53,296 bases of DNA from Rhodopseudomonas palustris (GCA_016215605.1 JACRJB010000072.1:1-53296); one strand, 5' to 3'; numbered from the stretch's first letter, positions 27,484 to 37,563 are shown. Notes: a model not told the origin generated them from the sequence alone. Numbers and translations: made by a program.

Positions 27484-29993
27484 TCGGCGGCGTTGCGCTG
27501 CGCGGTCGGTTCGATCGGAAATTCGCAGATCACCGAGGTGCCGCGCCCGACCACGGAATCGACCTGGACCTTGCCGCCGTGCAGTTCGACGAAGGAGCGC
27601 ACCAGCGCCAGGCCGAGGCCGGGACCGCGGTGCCGCGAGCCCTGGGAGTCGCTCTCGAACAGATCGAACACCTTGTCCTTCAGCGCCGGCGCGATCCCCG
27701 GACCCGCGTCGGTCACGGTGAACACGACCTTGGAATCGCTCTTGCGGACGACGAGCTTCACCGCCGCCTGACTCGGCGAGAAGCCGATCGCGTTGGCGAG
27801 CAGATTGTACAGCACCTGGACCACGCGCCGCTCGTCGCCGATGAACTGGTCGATCGACGGATCGGTGTCGATGTCGAGCGTGATCTGATCGCGCGCGAGG
27901 CGATCCTGAATGCCTTCCGCCGCCGCCTCGATGGTGCGGCGGATGTCGATCGGCCCGAGATTGAGGGTCATCGCGCCGGCGTCGATGCTGGCGAGATCGA
28001 GGATGTTATTGATGATCGCCAGCAGCGCGTTGGTCGAGGAGGTGATGTAGGCGATGTATTCGGACTGCTTGTCGTTGAGCGGGCCGGTGCTCGGATCGCC
28101 GAGCAGATGCGCGAAGCCGATGATCGTGGTCAGCGGCGAACGCAGCTCGTAGGAGACGTGGTGGACGAAGTCGATCTTGATGCGATCGGCGGTCTCCAGC
28201 GCCTCGTTGCGCTCGCGCAGCGCACGCTCGACGTTCTCGGTGTCGCTGATGTCCTGGAAGGTCAGCATCGTGGCGCCGTCGGGCAGCGGCATCGTCTTGC
28301 AGGACAGCACGGTGCCGTCCTTGCGCTCCAGCTTCAGCAGCACCTGCTTGCGGTCGTCGATCCCGGTGATCGCGCTGCGCAGCGCCTGCCAGCTGACCGC
28401 GTCGTCGAACAGCGGCCGGCACCATTCCTCGACGGTTTCGATATGCGGCCGCTCGTTCAGCGCTTCCGCCGACAGGTTCCACATCCGCGTGAACGCCGGA
28501 TTGAACAGCTGCGCGCAGCCGTTGCTGCCGAACACCGCGACCGCTTCGCTGAGATTGTCGAGCGTCTCTCGCTGGACGTCGATCAGTCCGCCGTAGCGGC
28601 GCTGCAAATCGAGGCTTTCGGTGACGTCGTCGAACAGATAGGTGACGCCGCCTTCCTGATTGGGCGTGGTGACGATGCTGATGGCGCGGCCGTCGGGCAG
28701 ATACCAGATCGCCTTGTCGGGCTCGACCGCCCGATAGGCCTCGTGCAGCTTGTTCTTCCACTCCCGGAAGTCGCGCTCTTCCGGCAGCTTGCGCGCGGCG
28801 CGCAGGCGGTCGAGCACGCTGGAATCGTCGGGGTGGCTGTCGAGGAAGGTGCGGTCGAGATCCCACAGCTTGCGATAGGAATCGTTGTAGAAGGCCAGCC
28901 GTCGCTGCGCGTCGAACACCGCGACGCCGGACGACAACTGATCGAGGGTGCGGCGATGCGCGTCCGCCATCCGCACCAGCGCCGCGCCGAGCGCCGCCGC
29001 CTCGCTGGAATCCACCGCCATGCCGGCGCTGCCGCCGCTCAGCCGCAGCGCGCGGACGTCGAAGTAACGGCGCTCGCCGCTGACCACGATCGGCAGCCGC
29101 GCGGCGAATTCGGCGTTGTCGTTGAGCGCGCGGGCGAGATTGCCGCGGTCGGTCGAATCGAGCAGCTCGAGATTGCGGCTCACCGCATCCGCCGGGCTGC
29201 TGGCGTCGGTCGCGCGCGCATAGGCGGCATTGGCGAAATTCAGTTCACCCGACGCGCGCCGGGTCCAGATCGGCCACGGCGCGGCGTTGGCGAAGCCGCG
29301 CAGCATGTCGGTCTCGTCCTGCAGCGCCTTGAAGCGCCGCGACATGTCGGCGAGTTCGCGGCGGATGCCGCTGAGTTCGCGAATCCGCAGGATCGCCTGG
29401 CCGCCGATGGCGCGGCCCATCGCCTCGATCGAGCGCCCGGTCGAGGTCGTCAGATGCAGCAGGAAGGCCTCGCCCTTGTCGAGCAGCGCGTCGACGGCGT
29501 GGTCGATCTGCAGCGCCGGCTCCGGCGGCAGCCAGGTCCCGAACGCCAGCACGCGTTGCGGCTGGCCGCTCTGCGCGTCGTGCGGCAGCAGCAGCGCGAT
29601 GTCGCCGCTGATCTGCGGCCGGTCGTCGCCGGCGCTCCACGAGATCAGCACCTGCGGCTCGGCGAACAGCAGCGCGCGGAAGCGATCGGATTCGGCCTGC
29701 AGCGTCTGGACGTCGGCGCGCAGCCGCGCCTCTTGCGCCGCGGCGCGCTGCCGCGTCCGCATCAGCAGGATCGCCGACACCACGGAGAAGCCGAGCACCG
29801 ACACCGCCATCGCCAGCGTCACCAGCTCGTGGCGGTTCAGATCGACGACGATCAGCGAGGTGAGCGCGGCCAGCGGATCTTCAGCCGCGATCGCCGGCGA
29901 CGACGCCATGATCAGGCCAGCGCCCGCGAGGCCGCGCACCAGCGACGTGCACGACAAGCAGGTCCGACGCATCGACCCCAATACGTCCGACAT
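27480..29993 (-). CDS. divL: DivL-type cell-cycle pseudo-histidine kinase
   Basis: 837 aa. N-terminal hydrophobic segments at about residues 18-38 and 57-78 anchor it in the membrane. PAS-like domains follow at about 225-335, 345-455 and 475-590. The HisKA helix reads FVHHVSYELRSPLTTIIG: a tyrosine, Tyr615 (TAC at 28149-28151), replaces the phospho-acceptor histidine. The ATPase domain is intact (N-box NLLANAIGFSP, G1 DAGPGIAP, G2 RGPGLGLA). The same His-to-Tyr change defines Caulobacter DivL, which binds DivK~P and tunes the CckA-CtrA relay. I chose the ATG at 29993 with GGGG upstream; a TTG at 30005 is possible. The gene precedes tsaE/amgK with a 4-nt overlap. Confidence 0.92.
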   Translation of the reverse strand: MSDVLGSMRRTCLSCTSLVRGLAGAGLIMASSPAIAAEDPLAALTSLIVVDLNRHELVTLAMAVSVLGFSVVSAILLMRTRQRAAAQEARLRADVQTLQAESDRFRALLFAEPQVLISWSAGDDRPQISGDIALLLPHDAQSGQPQRVLAFGTWLPPEPALQIDHAVDALLDKGEAFLLHLTTSTGRSIEAMGRAIGGQAILRIRELSGIRRELADMSRRFKALQDETDMLRGFANAAPWPIWTRRASGELNFANAAYARATDASSPADAVSRNLELLDSTDRGNLARALNDNAEFAARLPIVVSGERRYFDVRALRLSGGSAGMAVDSSEAAALGAALVRMADAHRRTLDQLSSGVAVFDAQRRLAFYNDSYRKLWDLDRTFLDSHPDDSSVLDRLRAARKLPEERDFREWKNKLHEAYRAVEPDKAIWYLPDGRAISIVTTPNQEGGVTYLFDDVTESLDLQRRYGGLIDVQRETLDNLSEAVAVFGSNGCAQLFNPAFTRMWNLSAEALNERPHIETVEEWCRPLFDDAVSWQALRSAITGIDDRKQVLLKLERKDGTVLSCKTMPLPDGATMLTFQDISDTENVERALRERNEALETADRIKIDFVHHVSYELRSPLTTIIGFAHLLGDPSTGPLNDKQSEYIAYITSSTNALLAIINNILDLASIDAGAMTLNLGPIDIRRTIEAAAEGIQDRLARDQITLDIDTDPSIDQFIGDERRVVQVLYNLLANAIGFSPSQAAVKLVVRKSDSKVVFTVTDAGPGIAPALKDKVFDLFESDSQGSRHRGPGLGLALVRSFVELHGGKVQVDSVVGRGTSVICEFPIEPTAQRNAAE

Positions 29994-30173
29994 TGATTGC
30001 CCCAAACCATCCGGCGCGATCGCGGATCGCCAGCGTCGTCGCCGAATCGCTGGACATTATCCTGTTCGTGACTCGGCGGGTAAGAGTCCAGACCGTGAAC
30101 GCCGCGGGGGCGCGGGGCGAATTGCCGAAAGTATATTTTCTGCTGACGAATCCGCGCGTGCTTGACACAAAAT

Positions 30174-30628
<455 letters not shown>

Positions 30629-30632
<4 letters not shown>

Positions 30633-32077
30633 GATTCGTGTAGTTCCGTTGCTTGGGCGATCCGCGCGACGAGCGCGCTCGCGACTTCGTCCTTGGTCAT
30701 CACCGGCCACGACTCGACGGCGATCGCGTCGGCCGATTTCATCAGCAGGTGCACGGTGTTGCGGTCGCCGCCCATGACTCCGGTGGCGGGCGATACGTCG
30801 TTGGCGACGATCCAGTCGCAGCCCTTGCGCGCGAGCTTGGCCCGGGCGTTGTCGAGCAGATTCTCGGTCTCGGCGGCGAAGCCGATCACCAGCGGCGGGC
30901 GGCCGTCGGCGAGCCTGGCGATGGTCGCGAGGATGTCGGGGTTCTCGGTGAGCTGCAGCGGCGGCGGGCCGCCGGCGCCCTTCTTGATCTTCTGCCCGCC
31001 TTCGCTGGCGACGCGCCAATCCGCCACCGCGGCGGCGAAGATCGCGATGTCGGCGGGCAATGCGGCTTGTACGGCGGCGAGCATGTCGCGCGCTGATTCC
31101 ACGCGCGTCAGCGTCACGCCGGCGGGTGCGCGCAGGTCGACCGGGCCCGAAATCAGCACCACCTCGGCGCCCGCTTGCACGGCGGCCGCGGCGATGGCGT
31201 AGCCCTGCTTGCCCGAGGAACGGTTGGCGATGTAGCGCACCGGATCGATCGGCTCGTGGGTCGGCCCGGCGGTGATCAGCACCCGCTTGCCGCGCAGCGG
31301 GCGCGGCGGCGGTGGTGCCAGAAGTGCCTGTGCGGCAGCGGCAATCTCGATCGGCTCGGCCATCCGGCCGGTGCCGGCCTCGCCCCGCTCGGCCATCTCG
31401 CCGGCATTCGGGCCGACCATCGTCACCCCGTCGCGCCGGAGCTGATCGACGTTGCGACGGGTGGCGGGGTTTTTCCACATCAGCGGATTCATCGCCGGGG
31501 CGAGTAGGATCGGGCGATTAGTTGCCAGCAGGATCGCAGTGGCGAGATCGTCGGCGTGGCCGCCGGCGATCTTGGCCATCAGGTCCGCGGTGGCGGGCGC
31601 GACGACGATCAGATCGCAGTCGCGGGCGAGCCTGATATGCCCGGCATCGAACTCGCTCTGCGGGTCGAACAGATCGGTGTAGCAGCGCTGATGCGACAGC
31701 GCGCTGGCGGTGAGCGGCGTGACGAATTGCTGCGCCGCCTTCGTCAGCACGACGCGAACCTCGGCGCTGCGCTCTTTCAGCCGGCGGATCAGATCCATCG
31801 CCTTGTAGGCCGCGATGCCGCCACCGACGATCAGCGTGATGCGGGCTTGAGGAGACGGAAAAGCCTCGTGATGCCCGTGGCTTGCAGCGTCCGGGCCGGC
31901 TTTGGGCGATGCCCCCTGGTCTTGGGGCAAACTGGGGGCAAACCCGTGGCGCTGGTGGACGGCGTCACGCAGGATGACGCGGACCTCGTCTTCCATCGAC
32001 CGGCCGTTGCCGGCCGCGCGCTGGCGCAGCTCGGCCTTGAGCGCATCGTCGAGTTTGCGGATCGTCAAATTGGCCAT
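30629..32077 (-). CDS. coaBC: CoaBC with N-terminal FitA-like ribbon-helix-helix domain
   Basis: 482 aa. Residues 1-42 ([16 protein letters not shown], then [16 protein letters not shown]) are a FitA-type ribbon-helix-helix antitoxin domain. A Gly/Pro/His-rich linker runs to about 78. Residues about 79-255 are the flavin decarboxylase CoaC ([12 protein letters not shown], active-site His147 in HIRL, PAMN at 195-198). From about 262 to the end is the ligase CoaB ([22 protein letters not shown]). Together CoaBC makes 4'-phosphopantetheine from phosphopantothenate for CoA. The position of E. coli Cys158 reads Arg231. The frame is unbroken, and the start at 32077 is the first residue of the RHH fold. 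The stop overlaps dut. Confidence 0.93.
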
Positions 32078-32115
32078 GGCCGGCAGATTAACGGATGCAG
32101 GCAACGCCAGCAAGA

Positions 32116-32136
32116 TATGATCGCATTGCGATCATA
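32116..32136. promoter_or_regulatory. Perfect 21-bp palindrome upstream of coaBC, candidate operator
   Basis: TATGATCGCA at 32116-32125 and TGCGATCATA at 32127-32136 are exact reverse complements around one base. The site lies 38 bp upstream of the coaBC ATG in the 101-nt ubiB-coaBC gap. RHH antitoxins of the FitA class bind inverted repeats in their own promoters, so this fits self-binding by the RHH-CoaBC fusion. Confidence 0.6.
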
Positions 32137-32178
32137 CGCAGATGCAAGCATTGCTGTGACACACTGACAGCAATGCCG

Positions 32179-33753
32179 TCAGAACCGCGACAGCGCGATC
32201 AGCACCCCGATGAAGGTCGCGGCGATCACCCAGAGCGCGATGGTCCGGCCGCGGGTGCGGCCGCGCTCGGTCCGGCCGATGGCCGCGATGGTCTCCGGCG
32301 CGAGCACGAGACCGTCCTTGGTCATCACTTCGAGCTGGTTCAGCACGGTGACGGCGCGCGACACGATGGTCGGCAGGCTGCTCAACGTGTGGCCGATCTC
32401 GCCGGCGCCGCTGAGCGCGCCTTCGACCTTGCCGATCGGACCGAGGTTGCGCTGGATCCATTCGCGCACCACCGGGTCGGCGACCTTCCAGATGTCGAGC
32501 TTGGGATCGAACGACCGCGCCACGCCTTCGACCACCACCATGGTCTTCTGCAGAAGAATGAGTTCGGGGCGGGTCCGCATGTCGAACAGGCCGGTGACCT
32601 CGAGCAGCAGCGTCAGCAGCTTGGCCATCGAGATTTCTTCGGCGAGGCGATTGTGGATCGGCTCGCCGATGGCGCGGATCGCCTGCGCGAAATTCTCCAC
32701 CGAATGATGCGGCGGCACGTAGCCGGCCTCGAAATGCACCTCGGCGACGCGGCGATAGTTGCGGGTGATGAAGCCGAGCAGGATCTCGGCGAGGAAGCGC
32801 CGCTCCTTCGGCAGCAGGCGGCCCATGATGCCGAAATCGACCGCGACCAGCCGGCCCTCGGTGTCGAGGAACAGATTGCCGGGGTGCATGTCGGCGTGGA
32901 AGAAGCCGTCGCGCAGCGCGTGGCGCAGGAAGCTCTGGATCACCTTGCGGCCGAGTTCGACGGTGTCGACATTGGCCTCGGCGAGGCGCTTGTGATCGTT
33001 CAGCGGAATGCCGTCGATCCACTCCATCGTCAGCACGTTGTGGGTGGTGCGGTCCCAGTCGACGGTGGGGACGCGGAAGTCCGGATCGTCCTTGGTGTTC
33101 TCCGCCATCTCCGAGGCGGCGGCGGCTTCGAGCCGCAGATCCATCTCCATCGCGACCGAGCGCGACATCGTGTTGATGACTTCGACCAGCCGCAGTCGCC
33201 GGGCCTCGGACGAGTACATCTCGGCCTTTTCGGCGACGAAGAAGAAATCGCTGAGGTCGCGCCGGAACCGCGACGCCACGTTGGGCCGCAGCACCTTCAC
33301 CGCGACCTGCTTGCGGACGCCGCCTTCCTCGACCACGCCGCGATGCACCTGCGCGATCGAGGCGGCGGCGACGGGCGGCGACAGGCTGACGAAGGCGCGA
33401 TCGATCGGCCGCTCCAGCGACGCCGCGATCACCGCCTCGGCTTCCTCCTGCGCGAACGGCGGCAGCCGGTCCTGCAAGGCTTCGAGATCGCGCGCCATCG
33501 CCACGCCGACGACGTCGGGCCGCGTCGCGAGAAACTGGCCGAGCTTGAGATAGGCCGGGCCGAGCCGCGTCAGCGCCCGCGACAGCCGCGCGCCCGACTT
33601 GGCGCCGGGCCGCTCGATCAGCCGCGCCAGCCGCACCGGCAACTGGCCGGCGGGCGGAATCAGCGACGGATCGACCACGCCGAACACGCCCTCGCGCGCA
33701 AACACGAAGGCGGCGCGGACCAGCCGCGCCGCATGAGTGAGTGCTGCGATCAC
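32179..33753 (-). CDS. ubiB: UbiB/ADCK family ubiquinone biosynthesis kinase
   Basis: 524 aa atypical kinase-like ATPase needed for ubiquinone synthesis. The UbiB hallmark KxGQ is in [14 protein letters not shown], and the Ala-rich loop [11 protein letters not shown] replaces a kinase Gly-rich loop. The catalytic loop is [10 protein letters not shown], and the metal-binding segment [11 protein letters not shown]-terminal membrane segment ([17 protein letters not shown]) anchors it. The GTG at 33753 overlaps the ubiE stop (GTGA), giving the standard length; the upstream frame to 33804 overlaps ubiE. Confidence 0.96.
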   Translation of the reverse strand: MIAALTHAARLVRAAFVFAREGVFGVVDPSLIPPAGQLPVRLARLIERPGAKSGARLSRALTRLGPAYLKLGQFLATRPDVVGVAMARDLEALQDRLPPFAQEEAEAVIAASLERPIDRAFVSLSPPVAAASIAQVHRGVVEEGGVRKQVAVKVLRPNVASRFRRDLSDFFFVAEKAEMYSSEARRLRLVEVINTMSRSVAMEMDLRLEAAAASEMAENTKDDPDFRVPTVDWDRTTHNVLTMEWIDGIPLNDHKRLAEANVDTVELGRKVIQSFLRHALRDGFFHADMHPGNLFLDTEGRLVAVDFGIMGRLLPKERRFLAEILLGFITRNYRRVAEVHFEAGYVPPHHSVENFAQAIRAIGEPIHNRLAEEISMAKLLTLLLEVTGLFDMRTRPELILLQKTMVVVEGVARSFDPKLDIWKVADPVVREWIQRNLGPIGKVEGALSGAGEIGHTLSSLPTIVSRAVTVLNQLEVMTKDGLVLAPETIAAIGRTERGRTRGRTIALWVIAATFIGVLIALSRF

Positions 33754-34511
33754 AAACGCCAGCCCGAATGCAGCGCCACGATGCCGCCGGACAGCACCTG
33801 CCAATTGACGCGCGCGAAGCCGGCGTCGCGCATCATCTCGCCGAAATCATACGGCTTCGGGAATTTGCGGATCGATTCGACCAGATATTGATAGCTCTCG
33901 GCGTCGCCGGTGACGACCTTGCCGATCTGCGGGATCACCTTGAACGAGAACAGATCGTAGATCTTGTTCAGGCCCGGCACGTCGACGCTGGAGAATTCCA
34001 GGCACAGAAACCGGCTGCCCGGCTTCAGCACGCGATGCGCCTCCTTCAGCGCCAGATCGATCCGCGGCACGTTGCGGATGCCGAACGCGATCGTGTAGGC
34101 GTCGTAGCTCTTGTCGGGAAACTGCAGCGCTTCGGCGTTGCCCTCGACGAAATCGACCTGGCCGTCGAGATGCCGCTCGACCGCGCGCTGGCGGCCGACT
34201 TCGAGCATGTCGGTGTTGATGTCGCAGACCGTGGCGTGGAAGCCGGCGCCCGACGCCTTGGCGGCGCGGAACGAGATGTCGCCGGTGCCGCCGGCGACGT
34301 CGAGCAGCCGGAACGGCGAATCGTCGCGCGGCGGGTTGAGCGTGGTGATCATCACGTCCTTCCACAACCGGTGCATGCCGCCCGACATCAGGTCGTTCAT
34401 CAGGTCGTAGCGGCTGGCGACGCTGTGGAACACGTCGTTGACCAGCGTCTGCTTGTCGTCCAGCGGCACGTCGCGATAGCCGAAATGCGTGGTCTGGTTC
34501 GACTGGGTCAT
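33750..34511 (-). CDS. ubiE: Ubiquinone/menaquinone C-methyltransferase
   Basis: 253 aa SAM-dependent methyltransferase for the C-methylation step of ubiquinone synthesis. SAM motif I is [13 protein letters not shown]. The UbiE signatures are [17 protein letters not shown] and [17 protein letters not shown], with [13 protein letters not shown] at the C-terminus. The ATG at 34511 gives the family length; the frame to 34619 has no similarity. First gene of the long minus-strand run. Confidence 0.97.
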   Translation of the reverse strand: MTQSNQTTHFGYRDVPLDDKQTLVNDVFHSVASRYDLMNDLMSGGMHRLWKDVMITTLNPPRDDSPFRLLDVAGGTGDISFRAAKASGAGFHATVCDINTDMLEVGRQRAVERHLDGQVDFVEGNAEALQFPDKSYDAYTIAFGIRNVPRIDLALKEAHRVLKPGSRFLCLEFSSVDVPGLNKIYDLFSFKVIPQIGKVVTGDAESYQYLVESIRKFPKPYDFGEMMRDAGFARVNWQVLSGGIVALHSGWRL

Positions 34512-34573
34512 GGGGTCACTCCTGCGCGCGGCGGGCTTTTTCGGGTGCAACGGGCATCCAAAACGCCAAACCC

Positions 34574-34587
34574 GGTCCGCGCGGACC
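34574..34587. promoter_or_regulatory. 14-bp perfect palindrome upstream of ubiE
   Basis: GGTCCGC/GCGGACC lies 63 bp upstream of the ubiE ATG. It is short and GC-only at the core, so it could be an operator or chance in a GC-rich genome. Confidence 0.3.
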
Positions 34588-34683
34588 ATATAGCGCGCCG
34601 GGGCGCGAGGCGCTATCACCTGAATGCCCTACGAGGACCGACGAGACATGCTGCCTGCGACATCGGCCCCGCCGCTTCAACCT

Positions 34684-34813
34684 CGTCATGCCCGGGCTTG
34701 TCCCGCCTGCGCGGCCGAAGCCGCTTCGGCGCGGCGTAGGCCCGGGCATCCACGCCTTGCGGCTTCGGCGGTGCGCGTGGCCGTGGATGGCCGGGTCGAG
34801 CCCGGCCATGACG
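34684..34813. repeat. Palindromic repeat, GTCATGCCCGGGC type, with nested insertion
   Basis: Outer ends CGTCATGCCCGGGCTTGTC and CGAGCCCGGCCATGACG match the element at 9041-9130. The left arm is interrupted after CTTGTCCCG by about 35 bases (roughly 34706-34740) that are themselves an inverted repeat (GCCGAAGC, then GCTTCGGC), after which CCCGGGCATCCACGCC resumes. The rest of the 34512-34888 gap holds the ubiE upstream region and the short mutM leader. Confidence 0.85.
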
Positions 34814-34888
34814 GCGAGAGGGGCGTGCAGTTCCGAGACACTCTCCGCGTCGAAAGGTCCACGGCATCTGGTGGCAGGCCTTTCCCGC

Positions 34889-35770
34889 ATGCCTGAACTG
34901 CCGGAAGTCGAAACCGTCCGCCTCGGCCTGCAGCCGGCCATGGAGGGGTTTCGGATCGAGCGGGCGGTGGCGAACCGCGGCGATCTGCGGTTTCCGTTTC
35001 AGCAGGACTTTGTGTCGCGGCTGACCGGACAGACCATCATTGGGCTCGGGCGGCGCGCCAAATATCTGCTGGCGGACCTGTCGTCCGGCGACGTGCTGCT
35101 GATGCATCTCGGCATGTCGGGCTCGTTCCGGGTGGTCGCGGAGGACGGCGCCAAGACGCCGGGCGACTTTCATTATCCGCGCAGCGAGGACCGCACCCAC
35201 GACCACGTGGTGTTCGAGATGTCGAACGGCGCCCGGGTGATCTTCAACGACCCGCGGCGGTTCGGCTTCATGAAGATCTTTCCGCGCGCCGAGATCGAGC
35301 AGGAGCCGCACCTCAAGGGCCTCGGCCCCGAGCCGCTCGGCAACGCCTTCGACGCCGCGATGCTGGCGCGCGCCTGCGCCGGCAAGCAGACTTCGCTGAA
35401 AGCCGCGCTGCTGGACCAGCGCGTCGTCGCCGGGCTCGGCAACATCTATGTGTGCGAGGCGCTGTGGCGCGCGCATCTGTCACCCAAGAGAAAGGCGGCG
35501 ACGCTGGCCGACCGCAAGGGCGCGCCGACCGACCGCGCGGCGCGCCTGGTTGACGCCATCCGCACCGTGCTCGGCGACGCCATCAAGGCCGGCGGCTCGT
35601 CGCTGCGTGACCATCGCCAGACCTCCGGCGAACTCGGTTACTTCCAGCATTCGTTCGCGGTGTACGACCGCGAAGACGAACGCTGCCGGACGGACGGCTG
35701 CACCGGCACGGTGAAGCGCTTCGTGCAGAACGGACGGTCGACGTTCTGGTGCCCGGGGTGTCAGAAGTAG
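34889..35770 (+). CDS. mutM: Formamidopyrimidine-DNA glycosylase
   Basis: 293 aa bifunctional glycosylase/AP lyase removing 8-oxoguanine. It begins [14 protein letters not shown], where Pro2 (Schiff base) and Glu3 are catalytic. The lysine in [17 protein letters not shown] and the helix-two-turn-helix segment [17 protein letters not shown] follow. The C-terminal zinc finger keeps all four cysteines (CRTDGC, then CPGC). Divergent from ubiE across a repeat-bearing gap. Confidence 0.98.
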   Translation: MPELPEVETVRLGLQPAMEGFRIERAVANRGDLRFPFQQDFVSRLTGQTIIGLGRRAKYLLADLSSGDVLLMHLGMSGSFRVVAEDGAKTPGDFHYPRSEDRTHDHVVFEMSNGARVIFNDPRRFGFMKIFPRAEIEQEPHLKGLGPEPLGNAFDAAMLARACAGKQTSLKAALLDQRVVAGLGNIYVCEALWRAHLSPKRKAATLADRKGAPTDRAARLVDAIRTVLGDAIKAGGSSLRDHRQTSGELGYFQHSFAVYDREDERCRTDGCTGTVKRFVQNGRSTFWCPGCQK

Positions 35771-35830
35771 TTGCGTGAAGGGCTGGCGCCGTGCTCGGCT
35801 CCATGAATTCGCAAGCGCCCTGCTCGGCTC

Positions 35831-35990
35831 GCCCTCACCCCAGCCCTCTCCCGCAAGCGGGAGAGGGAGTCCGGCCGCAAGCGGGGCGATGATGTGCACC
35901 ACCTCGGGCGACGCGTGAATGACACGATGAGTCACCCCGCGCACAGCGCGCTCCCTCTCCCGCTTGCGGGAGAGGGTTGGGGTGAGGGCT
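35831..35990. repeat. Paired palindromic repeat, CCCTCACCCC type, copy 2
   Basis: GCCCTCACCCCAGCCCT plus CTCCCGCAAGCGGGAG at the left, and the inverse at 35951-35990. Spacer about 80 nt. Lies in the convergent mutM/protease-like gap. Confidence 0.9.
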
Positions 35991-36023
35991 CGCGGGCACT
36001 GCGTTTGTTGCGCTGGCGCGGAG

Positions 36024-36056
36024 ATTCCGGGCTCGCCGCTGCGCGCGCCCCGGAAT
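36024..36056. repeat. Short palindromic repeat, ATTCCGGG type
   Basis: ATTCCGGG at 36024-36031 and CCCGGAAT at 36049-36056 form an 8-bp stem with a GC-rich loop, immediately downstream of the minus-strand protease-like gene (stop at 36064). It may serve as a 3' end structure. Confidence 0.6.
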
Positions 36057-36063
36057 GACGGTG

Positions 36064-37449
36064 TTACTTCCGCACGCAGATCACGCGGACGACGCCGGCC
36101 TTGGCGTCGGCGGCGGGGGCGGTCGCGGGCTTGACGTTGGCGCCGGCGAGGAATTTGCGCACGGTGTCGGCGTCGACCAGGGTGGCCTGCGTTGCGACCG
36201 TGCCGTTCGCCGGGCCGGCGACTTGCGGCGGGCGCAGCAAGGTCAGTCCGGCGAACTTGCCGTCGGCGTCGCGCGCGGGGGCGCCGGAGAAGCCGAGGCC
36301 GGGGGGCGGCGACAGCGCGAGGCCGCCGGCGCTGCCGACCGGGGTGACGCTGGCCTTGCTGACGCTGACCGCCGAACCGCCGCCCTGATTCTGCGGATCG
36401 GCGATGCCGGTGAGATCGAGCGAAGCCGGCGCGCCGGCCGACGCCAACTTTGCGCCCGCGCCCAGCGCCAACGGCTTCAAGCCGCGCGCGCCATAAATCC
36501 TCAGCAGCGCCAGATCGTGTTCCTTGTCGGTCGCGGCGAGGTCGGCATTGCCGTGGCCGGCGACCACGATCGACACGCAGGCATCGACCGCCTCGCGATC
36601 GGCCAGGATCGCGCCGTCGGCGCCGACGATGGCGCCTGTCGAATACTCGACCTTTTTGCGCGGCGGTGGACCCGCCAGCGCGCCGGACGGGAACGGATTG
36701 AACGCGCTCGACATCGCGATCACCACCGGCTCCATCGTGCCCTCGGTGGCCTGATCGTACAGGATGGTGAGGATGCGCACTTCGGCATCCTTGAACGCGC
36801 CGCGCATGTAGAATTTCTTCAGGCCCTGGGTGCCGGACAGCACGAAGAAATCCGGCTTCACCGCGCTGTAGCTGACCTTGCGGCCGGGGTCCTTCTTCTC
36901 CTGATCGGCCAGCTTGGCGGTGGTGACGCCGGCCTCCTTGCGCCGCGCCAGCACGATCTGGATGGTGCCGGTCGACGACGCCCATTTGCTGCCGTTGGCG
37001 TCCGAGGATTGCTGCGGCACCAGCTTCTGCGGGATGCCTAGCCGGGCGCCGGTGACCGGATCGCTGACCAGCTTCCAGCCGACATTGCCCTGCAGTTTTC
37101 GCGCGGCGGCGGCGAGTTGGCTGCGCTCCTGCGGATTGAGCACGCCGGTCTGCTTGCCGCCGAGGTTTTTCTGGAACGCCTTGATGGCGCCGACCATGCG
37201 GTCGGAGGGCTCGCCGTTGATGACGCCGTTGTAGTCGCCGGTCCAGGCGAGATCGGACTGGATCGCCTCGCGCTCGGCCTGCGTCATCGCCGTGGCGGTC
37301 TCGGCCGGGGTCTGCAGCGCCGGCCGGATCGGCGTGGTCGCGACCGGCTTCGGCTTGACGCCCTGCACGGTTCCGGACGGCGCGGTCTGCGCCGTGGCGA
37401 TGCCGGTGGCGCTCGCGATCATCAGGGTTGCGGCCAGCATCGATCTCAT
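36064..37449 (-). CDS. Exported trypsin-like protein with peptidoglycan-binding-type domain
   Basis: 461 aa from the ATG at 37449. Residues 1-20 form a signal peptide (cleavage after GIATA). Residues about 55-100 (AIQSDLAWTGDYNGVINGE, then MVGAIKAFQKNLGG) resemble a PG_binding_1 repeat. From about 250 a chymotrypsin-like fold is suggested by KEHDLALLRI (Asp) and LGFSGAPARD (Ser in GxSG). The expected catalytic His is not visible: the matching stretch reads ADREAVDACVSI. The protein may thus be a non-proteolytic HtrA-like binder. The frame to 37710 is intergenic sequence. Confidence 0.75.
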   Translation of the reverse strand: MRSMLAATLMIASATGIATAQTAPSGTVQGVKPKPVATTPIRPALQTPAETATAMTQAEREAIQSDLAWTGDYNGVINGEPSDRMVGAIKAFQKNLGGKQTGVLNPQERSQLAAAARKLQGNVGWKLVSDPVTGARLGIPQKLVPQQSSDANGSKWASSTGTIQIVLARRKEAGVTTAKLADQEKKDPGRKVSYSAVKPDFFVLSGTQGLKKFYMRGAFKDAEVRILTILYDQATEGTMEPVVIAMSSAFNPFPSGALAGPPPRKKVEYSTGAIVGADGAILADREAVDACVSIVVAGHGNADLAATDKEHDLALLRIYGARGLKPLALGAGAKLASAGAPASLDLTGIADPQNQGGGSAVSVSKASVTPVGSAGGLALSPPPGLGFSGAPARDADGKFAGLTLLRPPQVAGPANGTVATQATLVDADTVRKFLAGANVKPATAPAADAKAGVVRVICVRK

Positions 37450-37563
37450 GACAATTCCGCCCGTGTCGCGTCTGTTGAGCTTTGCGCAGATAACCATAGA
37501 TGCTTGGTCGGAAACAACGGTGGGCGGGTTCGATGCGCGATGCTCGCCTCGCAGCACGCACAT

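Noticed and set aside
31841-32077. FitA-type antitoxin as part of a toxin-antitoxin locus
   Set aside because: There is no PIN-domain toxin gene on either side; the RHH segment is in frame with CoaBC and separated from it by a linker, not a stop.
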